A stretch of DNA of 18,768 nt from Ectocarpus siliculosus (lineage: Eukaryota; Sar; Phaeophyceae; Ectocarpales; Ectocarpaceae), in NCBI GenBank assembly GCA_000310025.1, contig FN648805.1:1-18768 (forward strand), given 5' to 3'. The position numbers were made by a program, and so were the translations under genes. The notes beneath the pieces were generated by a model. It worked only from the letters and a program-made list of their open reading frames with translations. It had not been told where the DNA came from and did no database searches. Below, in pieces: positions 1 to 7,500 of this stretch. Every line of letters starts with the position of its first letter. Within the stretch, counting starts at the first letter, position 1.

Positions 1-221
1 GACTTTGGCCACACGCAGTTTTTCACGAAGTTGTCATCTTCAGACATCCCCTCAAACCGCAGGTCGACTATAGCTGAAGGCCACGTAATTCGGGCTAGGT
101 CCTCCCTGTAGCTCGCCCCAAATGACATATCCTTGAGGGTTCGAGGCCATGACTGTCGACCACAAATGGCCTGGGCGTACTTTCGTCCGAAGACAAGCGA
201 TTGCAGCCGAGGTGGCAACTG
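1..221 (-). pseudogene. Out-of-frame continuation of the FNIP-like gene, runs off left edge
   Basis: If one copy of the 10-bp duplication at 222-244 is ignored, the minus-strand reading stays open to base 1. It resumes the 23-residue repeat: units with LQSLVFGRKY, LKDMSFGASY and IVDLRFEGMS, each separated by a WP or LPP turn. At least three further repeats are therefore present, and the gene's true 3' end lies outside the window. This is direct reading of the sequence. Whether the shift is a real allele or an assembly error is not decidable here. Confidence 0.7.
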
Positions 222-1506
222 AACACGGCGAAACACGGCGAAACTTTCCATTAAACTCGCCCCCAAGCACCAACTTCTGCAGGCTCTGCGGCAAAATGAT
301 ACGTCGGAATCCTGGGCCCATCCCCCCCCCTACCTCGAGCTCGAGTAGTGTGGGCGGCCACTGCGTGCGAGAAAGCGACTCGCACTCGGCAAAGCGATCT
401 CCGAACCTAATTACCTCTAAGGAGCGGGGCCATTCCACAGCATGTACTTTCTGGTTGAATGCCAACTTGAACGAGATAACTCTGATTGCATACGATTTCC
501 ATCGAACGTTGTTCAAGGGTCGGTTGAAAGACTCTCCAAACACGACAACCTCGAGCCCGTGAGGGAGGCTCACTCCCCCCATACTCTGGTTCCACCCCCC
601 CCCGAGAGCGAGACGTTGAAGCCGAGGAGGCAACACTGCGTCGTCCAGGCTCTGCCGGAACCCTGCACCGGTCTCTAGACTGATCAATCCCTCAGGCCAA
701 TCATTGGCGGTCGACGTCAACGGCTGGTTAAACCTCATCCCAAACGTCAACTGTTGCAATGATTTTGGCCAAGTCACCCCCGCGACAGGCCTGTTGAACC
801 ATCCTCCAAGAAATACGTACTTCACGCAGCCGGGCAGGTCAAGCTGTTCAATGTGTTGGTTGAATTGTCCTTCTACCTTGAGTTCCACCAAATGTGAAGG
901 CCAGCGGACCCTGCCAATTGGCCGGTCGAAACTCCCATTCGGGCCGCCTCCCAATGACATCTTCTTCACTGTTTCCGGGAACTCTACGCCCTCAATCGAC
1001 ATGTCAAAGGACCCGTGAAAATTGAGGACAACCAAACGGTGGGGCAACTTAAGCCCCTCCAAACCTTCCCCAACAGGTGCAAGAATGTTGGCCTCGATTG
1101 ACAACCATTTTACGCCGCGCATGTTTTCTTGTAAATCGTTAAAGTCGCACGTCATGGCATCGTATGCTCTCCACACCATCCTGAGCGCTGACGCGGCAGG
1201 GAGTTCACGCACTCTTGCCTCTATTTCGGCTGAGTCTACAGAGTATCTGCCCTGGTATTCATGTCCGAAAACCGTAGTCCGGCGCAGTGCATCCACCGAG
1301 GTGTTGTCGTTTACGACTACATTCGCAACAGGCGCGCCTCTGGCTACATGGCTGATGGTTGTGGACACGAGGTCTAGCTGCCCGGTCGAGGTGAACCACG
1401 ATGTTTCTTCCTCGTCGATTTGTAGGAGGGCGACGTGCAGGGCGCGCGCCACGAGACCTTCGCGGATAGATTCAGGTGTATGACGACCTGAGCGTGCATC
1501 GGGCAT
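52..1506 (-). CDS. FNIP/LRR-like repeat protein, 3' part frameshifted
   Basis: The frame encodes 484 residues from ATG at 1506 to a TGA at 52-54. Residues 1-150 match no domain I recognise. From about residue 150 there are some 12 tandem units of about 23 residues with the pattern L..L.FG..FNQPL..V.WP.., for example around LTFGMRFNQPL. This is the FNIP-type leucine-rich-like repeat, a probable protein-interaction surface; the partner is unknown. The regular pattern stops abruptly after EFNGKFRR at about 245, and the last 50 residues look unlike the rest. That break coincides with a 10-bp tandem duplication at 222-244. No signal peptide or membrane segment is evident. The start is the first ATG of the frame; an upstream exon cannot be excluded. 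No splice signals were needed to read it. Repeat identity is fairly sure, biological role unknown. Confidence 0.75.
   Translation of the reverse strand: MPDARSGRHTPESIREGLVARALHVALLQIDEEETSWFTSTGQLDLVSTTISHVARGAPVANVVVNDNTSVDALRRTTVFGHEYQGRYSVDSAEIEARVRELPAASALRMVWRAYDAMTCDFNDLQENMRGVKWLSIEANILAPVGEGLEGLKLPHRLVVLNFHGSFDMSIEGVEFPETVKKMSLGGGPNGSFDRPIGRVRWPSHLVELKVEGQFNQHIEQLDLPGCVKYVFLGGWFNRPVAGVTWPKSLQQLTFGMRFNQPLTSTANDWPEGLISLETGAGFRQSLDDAVLPPRLQRLALGGGWNQSMGGVSLPHGLEVVVFGESFNRPLNNVRWKSYAIRVISFKLAFNQKVHAVEWPRSLEVIRFGDRFAECESLSRTQWPPTLLELEVGGGMGPGFRRIILPQSLQKLVLGGEFNGKFRRVSPCSVATSAAIACLRTKVRPGHLWSTVMASNPQGYVIWGELQGGPSPNYVAFSYSRPAV
222..244. repeat. 10-bp tandem duplication causing a frameshift
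   Basis: The unit aacacggcga is present twice plus three bases (222-244, period 10). It lies inside the FNIP-like repeat frame and moves the frame by one base (10 = 3x3+1). Repeat-encoding DNA resumes in the other frame immediately to its left. Confidence 0.85.
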
Positions 1507-2266
1507 GCAGGGTACAAGAGAGCGACATGGTACGCTTAGGGGTACGACTTTAATGGTGAAACTACATTGTGACGGTCAATGTTTAGCACACCTGCTTGAA
1601 CGGCACGGCCAGCGTTCACGTGGTGTTTATGCACGGCCCGGAATAGAGGGTTAAAAGTAAACTCTGCAGGCGACATACGCACGCATGCTCGGACGCCTAT
1701 TTTATCACGGAGCTGCGACAAGGCGGCAGGCATATAAAATTTGCGGCCGCTTTAGCTGCCAAACAATGAGTTCCAGGAAGAAATGGGGTTAGGCGGGTGT
1801 GCGTTGGGCAGGGGTCACCCTACTCTGAATCAGGACAGGGGTATGCGTGAGGGTTTATTTGATAAGTGGTACGCCTGAATGGTTCCACCAACGTTGATAG
1901 CATACCTGAGACACACACGTGGTAGGAAAGTAGAAAGCGTACAACCTCGTGTCGATCATTCTTTGGGCATAGAAATGGAAAGCGTTCGCCGATAGCATGT
2001 TGAGGAAAGGCTGGGCTGTCTGACTTAGGGATAGGTTCCTGCATGCTGTGTTTTCTACCCGGCGAACTCATGCTCAAGTCTCCCCTATACCAAAAAATCA
2101 CTCACGCCTCTCATCCATTACCACCCGCACCTCGACCTGTTTTGAGGCCCTCATGAAGAACATACAAGGCAAGCCTCCTATGTTAAAACAAGAACCTGCT
2201 CAACAATGAAACATTTCCATCCACGAAAATGAACACCACCATTACTAAACAACACTAATGTCTTAC
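1507..2266. other. Intergenic stretch, no supported gene
   Basis: Only short open frames occur here. The most protein-like is on the minus strand at about 1820-2070 (contains GERFPFLCPKNDRHEVV), which could be an exon downstream of the candidate exon at 2267-2372, but nothing confirms it. A catataaaa string at about 1729-1737 resembles a plus-strand TATA box, with no gene to attach it to. Confidence 0.4.
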
Positions 2267-2372
2267 CTGTAGGCCGAGAGTCAGGACCAGAGTCTGGACC
2301 CGAGGCAGTATCCGAGTCTGGACCCGAGGCAGGAACCGAGGCAGGGTCCGATTCAGGACCGGTTACATCCAC
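2267..2372 (-). other. Candidate 3' half of an exon split by the copia insertion
   Basis: Read on the minus strand this encodes a Pro/Asp/Ser-rich repetitive peptide (for example ASGPDSDTASGPDS) and ends in a good 5' splice site, ACAG|GTAAGA, with the exon's last base at 2267. When the retrotransposon and one CCCCC copy are removed, the frame joins without a stop to 9754-9854. The protein family is not recognised. The exon is an inference from open frame, splice-like ends and the empty-site join. Confidence 0.3.
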
Positions 2373-2377
2373 CCCCC
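2373..2377. repeat. Target-site duplication CCCCC, left copy
   Basis: Five C's directly outside the left LTR match five C's directly outside the right LTR (9749-9753). Five bases is the normal duplication for Ty1/copia integrases. Because it is a homopolymer within a run of six C's, the exact boundary is slightly uncertain. Confidence 0.75.
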
Positions 2378-2729
2378 TGATCGATAATTCGGGTGGCTCG
2401 GTTCTTTTGTGGTTGGAGCTCAAAGCGGGTGGCTCATGGCGGAGCGTGGATGGGTGGGAAACGTGTTGAAAACGCAATGCAAAAGTATTGTATTTTTCGG
2501 GGGCGTGCTTGCGCTCGTAAATCTGTCACGGCATCAAGCACGCGTCACGCTCATCACGGTTAAAGTACCAAACAAACCTATCCGAATCTCCATCAAACTC
2601 TTCTCACTTCCAAGGAAAATGTCCAGAAAGTTCTGGACCCTTCGTACCCCATCACTGCAATTTCCGTAGGTATGTGTACCAAAGATATCCCGTCATACTA
2701 TGCTACGAGTACCCCCAATATATCTAATA
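2378..2729 (-). repeat. 3' LTR of the copia element
   Basis: This 352-bp repeat matches 9397-9748 at 351 positions. In element orientation it starts TATTAG and ends GATCA, so the usual TG start is TA here. It contains the palindrome tccagaaagttctgga at 2622-2637. Confidence 0.95.
2622..2637. promoter_or_regulatory. Heat-shock-element-like palindrome in LTR
   Basis: The 16-bp perfect dyad tccaGAAagTTCtgga contains GAAnnTTC, the core arrangement bound by eukaryotic heat-shock factor, with a partial third unit. An identical copy is at 9641-9656 in the 5' LTR, where it could act as an enhancer for the element's transcript. Function is inferred from the motif only. Confidence 0.4.
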
Positions 2730-2741
2730 GCCCCCCTGCTC
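2730..2741 (-). promoter_or_regulatory. Polypurine tract of the copia element
   Basis: On the minus strand GAGCAGGGGGGC lies directly against the start of the 3' LTR, the expected place for plus-strand DNA priming. The same 12 bases sit against the 3' LTR of the second LTR element at 17153-17164. Confidence 0.8.
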
Positions 2742-2990
2742 GTATGCATCGTCATGCTTCGGCAAATACCAATCCTCTTCTGTACCACCATCTCCAAAAC
2801 AAAACAAAATATACTCCAAGACAATCACAAGAAAAAAAACGCTACCAAAACTCTTACAAAACAAACAAGAAAAATCCCAACACAACCGAAACTCTTACCA
2901 CCTTCACCAGACTCTCTCTTTCTCTTGTTCGATCTCATCTCTCTCTTTCTCTTTCCATACAGAATACGAATCGACCCCAAAACACCCTCT
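2742..2990 (-). other. Copia element 3' untranslated region
   Basis: This is about 250 bp between the RNase H stop codon and the polypurine tract. It is strongly strand-biased, A/C-rich on plus and G/T-rich in the element's sense. No conserved coding was seen. Confidence 0.6.
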
Positions 2991-3815
2991 TTACTGCAAG
3001 TTCATCACAAAGTCACGGTGCAGCGCAAAAGACTCCTTGCTAATAGCCTTCGTCAAGAAATCTGCATGCTGAAATTGCGTCGGCACATGAGTAATTGAAA
3101 TCTCTTTCCTCTCTACCAGCTCCCTGACAAAGTGATGCCGTACATCGATGTGCTTCGAGTTGGAGTTCGTGATTGGGTTGTGCGCAATCTGGATCGCTCC
3201 CTGATTATCCTCGAACACCGGGATGCACGGCATACCCGCACCTGGCAACATAAAACGCCACACCTGCCTCAAGAACAATACTTCCTTCAAGACGTCAGCA
3301 ATTCCCACATACTCTGCTTCCGTGGTGGAAAGCGTAACGCACTTCTGCGTCCTCGAAAACCAAGTTACACACCCACCCCCACACATCACTAGCCCCCCGG
3401 ACACCGATCTACGGTCTGTCGCCTTGCTTGCATAGTCGGCATCCACAAACACCTGCATGCTCATCCCTGTCACTACTCCCCTCTCAAATGTAATCCCCAT
3501 CCAACTCGTCCTCCTTACGTATCCTAAAATACCGAGTGCTGCCTTCCAGTGCACCATTTTGGGAGATGCACAATACCGCGCTACTGCCCGTACCGCGTTC
3601 GCGATGTCCGGCCTTGTTTGGGTGGCCAACCACATCAGAGATCCTACTAACTCGCGAAAAGGGACATCAGCGCACGCTTCGTTCTCGTCAAAGTCGGTAA
3701 GCTTCACGCTCACGGGCAAGGGCACACTCCTCCCCCACTCAATGCCGTACTCTGCAGCCAACTCTTCGGCAAACCTCTGCTGCGAAATCTTCAACAGCCC
3801 TCTCTCTACGTCTCT
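2991..3815 (-). pseudogene. Copia Pol: RNase H and end of RT
   Basis: The frame is open from just after the TAG at 3816-3818 to a TAA at 2991-2993. It carries the conserved copia stretch LVGSLMWLATQTRPDI at the RT/RNase H join. RNase H acidic residues follow: D in VDADYA, E in TEAEYVG, D in EDNQGAI and D in HADFLTKA, with the SKHIDVRHHFVRE block between the last two. RNase H degrades the RNA strand during reverse transcription in the virus-like particle. It is in the same frame as the RT segment to its right, and only one TAG separates them. The first ATG inside the piece is at 3794, but it is not expected to be an independent start, since this is the tail of a polyprotein. Confidence 0.9.
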
Positions 3816-4560
3816 CTAGTAAAAGCACGCGGAGTACCACCTCAACTCTCCAAGGTTCTTCACGGGGACCATCTCGTTGAGATCCCTGCCAAACTTGTCA
3901 CACCTCTCCTTCTGCCCTACAGCAAAAATGTCATCCACGTGGACCACGATGATCATGATCACACGTCCCTCCTCCATCAATCGAAAAACACATGCATCCG
4001 CCAGACACTGCAAAAAACCTAAAAGTAACAAACACCTCGTCAGGTGCGCATGCCAATGTCGTGATGCCTGCTTCAAACCATACAGACTCTTGCACAGCTT
4101 CACGACCAGGCCAGATAACCTACCACACCCCTGCGGTAAGCGCATGAAAACATCCTCATCAAGCTCAGACTGCACAAAAGCCTGCTGAATATCAAAATGG
4201 CACAAGTCAAGATTCTGCTCACATGCTAATGCTGCCAACAAGCGCACACTAGACACTGATACGGTGGGTGCAAACAATTCTCCAAAATCAATCGAAGCCC
4301 TCTGCATGTCCCCCCGCGCTACAAGTCTTGCCTTGAATTTCGTCGGCCATCCATACTCGTCTGCCTTACAGTTGAATACCCACTTAGCATTGATGGCGTT
4401 CTCTACTGGTTGCTACACCGGACTAAAAGTTCCTGCATCTAACAAACCGAAAAACTCTCGACCGACTGCATCATCCCACAACTCTGAGTGCGGGGACCGC
4501 ATTGCCTCGTTGAACGTCTTCGGCTCGCGGAGGTCGCTGGCCATGCAGTTGCGGAAGGTC
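3816..4560 (-). pseudogene. Copia Pol: reverse transcriptase (RVT_2), interrupted
   Basis: The RT domain lies in the frame that follows the long Gag-Pol frame after a shift near 4550. Reading begins with DLREPKTFNEAM, then meets TAG at 4413-4415 (GTG TAG CAA CCA). It continues with ENAINAKWVF, FDIQQAFVQSELDEDVF (first catalytic Asp), LCKSLYGLKQASRHW and VVHVDDIFAVG (the YVDD-type box, here HVDD). It ends at TAG 3816-3818 after LGELRWYSACFY, and the next bases continue normal copia sequence in the same frame. RT copies element RNA into cDNA. All main motifs are intact apart from the two stops and the upstream frameshift. Confidence 0.9.
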
Positions 4561-7500
4561 AGGCATCTTGTCAGGAGGACGCTCGGCGCGAAGAGCGGCG
4601 TCCACATCCTCGCGGGTGGCGAACATCGTTGCGAACATCTGCGGTCTCCCCCCCCCCCCGGAATCCACGGCCCCCCCATCTCCCACAGCCCCCCCGCTTC
4701 CACGGCCTCCAAGACTCGGATCCGGCTGCGGCGGGGGCGGTAGGTCGCGGCGTCCTTGGTCTACGGCCTCCCGGGTGGCGAGCGACGAGATGAGGGTGGC
4801 CTTGTCCATCATGTCCAACAGCCCAAGGCGGTGGTGGAGAGCGGTGCCGCCACCTGGTGGCGACGGCGGTTGTTGTTGCTCATCCATGAACCGCACTCCA
4901 TCGCCGCGCGTGCGGCCGTGAACTCTCGTGTCCTCCCGTCCCAACTCCTTGACGGCTCGTTTCGAAAGCGGCGGGTGCGGAGGAGCTGGGGCGGCGGCGC
5001 TGGCGGGCTGCGGCGGCGGCGGCTGTAGGCCCGGGGGTGAACGGGGCGGCGTGGCTGCGGTCGACGGTGGGGCTGACGATGGGGCTGAGGATGCCGTCAA
5101 CATCGGCGGGGAAGCGGGCGGCGGCAGTGCAGTGGTCGCTGGTGCAGGCGGGGTGAACGTGTATGTCCTTGTTGGCGGGGGCGGCGGCGGTGCGGCATCG
5201 GCCGGAGGTGCGGCGGCGGCCGGAGAAGGCGCCGCGGTGACCGAAGACCCCCCCCCGATGCCCGGCACCGGCGCCGGTGCTCCCGCCCGGCGGTTGACCC
5301 ACACGACGTTGTTGGTGAGGGCGAGGCGACCGGTGTCAGCGCGAAGAACGACGGCGGTAGACGTGGAGTGGTTGTTGGCGCCGTGCAGGTAGAAGCACCG
5401 CGCGGATTGGACGTCCGCCTTGGTGGCCCGCTTCACGCGCATCATCCCCTCCTGGAAAAAAGGGACGACGGTCAGGGGCGGCTTCCGGCCGAAGAAGACT
5501 TCGAACGGCGACTTCCAGCCCACGTTGGCCTTTGTCGCGGAGCGGTTGAAGCAGGCGGAGGCCCACAGCGCCGACGCAAGCCACAGGCGGTGTCCGTTGG
5601 CGCCGACGTGGGGGATGGAGGAGAGGTCGGTGTGTCCCATGGCGAGGATGCGACGTCGCGCGGCGTGGCCCCCCTTCATGGCGCGCCAGATGGCGCTCTC
5701 GACCACCGCGTTTTGCTTGGGGGTGTCGGGGGCGGTGTACTCGCACCGGATGCCAGCAGCGTCGCAGAACGTGGTGAACGCGGCGCCGGTGAACTCGCCG
5801 CCGTTGTCCATGCGGAAACACCCCGGGGTACCCATGCCGTTCATGTCGGCGAGGAAACGCTGCACGAACTTCAGGGTGTCGCTCTTGGCCCGCATCCCGT
5901 AACCCCGTTGCCACCGCGAGGCGCTGTCCACGAACATGATCAGGTACCGGGAGCCGTCCAGGGCGTCAGAGAACGGGCCCGTGAGATCGATGTGAACTTT
6001 GCCGAACGGTACCGCCGCGCGGGTACCACGCCGCGGCACCGGGGCACGCCTACCCTTGGCTTCCACACAGCCCACACACGGCTGCATCTCCCCCACCAAT
6101 CGTACGCCCTGCTGCTTTGCCGTTTCACGCATCAGGAATTCATTGACATGGCCGGTGGAGGCATGGAACAAATTAATGTCGATGGTGGGCGTGGATTTTC
6201 CTACCGAAAACGGGGAAGCACCGGGGGCGATAATCGCCAAGGCATGCGAGAGGGAGGGGGGGGCTACGATCTGCTGCTCACTGCATTCTGTAAGATAACC
6301 TCTCAACACGTCCAACTCCTCATGCTGCATAGCAAATGCAAGGGGGGGGTTCACCGCAGACTCAGGGAATTCCAGCGCATCCGGAAAAAAATCACCAGGG
6401 GGAACAGAGTCTTTCGCATCCATCAATCCAACATCCAGAAACATGCTCATGTCCATGATCGGTAAGTCATCCTTGGATACAAGGGGGTTGATATCGATCT
6501 CGCGAAAATCAGTCGTGCCTACTGCAGGGGGAGTCACAAGCTCGGACGATTCTACAGCGGCCGTGATGACAGGCTGAAAGTCGTGGATCGTCGTGGGGAC
6601 TACGTCTACGTCAACGGGCTGAAAAGCACAATGCGGTGGCACTACACCGGAAGCGGTGAAGGGGACGCTGGGACTCGAAGGTACTACACCGTCGGATCCG
6701 GTGGGCTGGACGCCAGGAGTCGAAGGTACAACGCCGGCCGTTGCGACGGACTGGAAGCCGGTACTCGCAGGTACAACGCCGGCCGCAGCGACGGACTGGA
6801 AGCCGGTACTCGCACTCGCACTCGAACTCGTGCCCGCTCCTGCACTCTGGAAAAGGGAGGGGGCGGCCGCAACAAATCCTGTGCCAATGCTAGGCGGGGA
6901 CGCTTGGGCAGAAACACGGGGAGGGGCATCGGGGCTAGAGGTCACAGTACGACCACTGTAATCCTGGGGCAATCGAGTAGCCCAAAGCGAGCATCCTACA
7001 TCAGAGTATGCAAAGGAAAGCCTACCATCAAATAGGTGGACGCCGGTCTCGTCTAGAACGATCCGTTGCTTACGCTGCGTGTGGTGCAACGAAAACAAAT
7101 TGAAGGTGATTCCAGGCACAACGTACACGTCCGACATTTGCACGCAAAAATCGCGCTCTCCTCCCTGGTCTTGCATGTGGAAAGCCATGTTTACCTTCCC
7201 AACACAATGCACGCGCAAATAGGCACCGTTACCTACTTGGATGTACTCCTTACCGGGCGGCACTGGCCTCAAGTCGAACATTTGATGGCTGCTGCTAACA
7301 AACGTGTTGGTCGCGCCGCTGTCGGCCCAAAATTGCTCTCTGCCAAAATGCGAATTCGGGTTTCGTGCAGCCAAGGCAAATCCACTACCACTCTCACGCT
7401 CGGTACTCGCTACAACACCACTCGGAACGATCTCGCCTGCAGACACGAAACGTGCCATCAAGAAGTGAAGGGAGCCCGGGGCCGGTGCTGCTGCTCCGGG

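Noticed and set aside
52-1506. Giant-virus origin for the FNIP-repeat gene
   Set aside because: FNIP repeats occur in some large DNA viruses, but also widely in protists and algae, and nothing around it is viral.
4880-5914. Two minus-strand ORFs (140 and 192 codons) overlapping integrase
   Set aside because: They are shifted frames of the same GC-rich strand as the integrase and linker, with His/Arg/Pro-rich content and no motifs.
5368-6465. Plus-strand ORF of 365 codons
   Set aside because: It is antisense to the integrase domain, whose D, D and E motifs are clear on the minus strand. No motif on plus.
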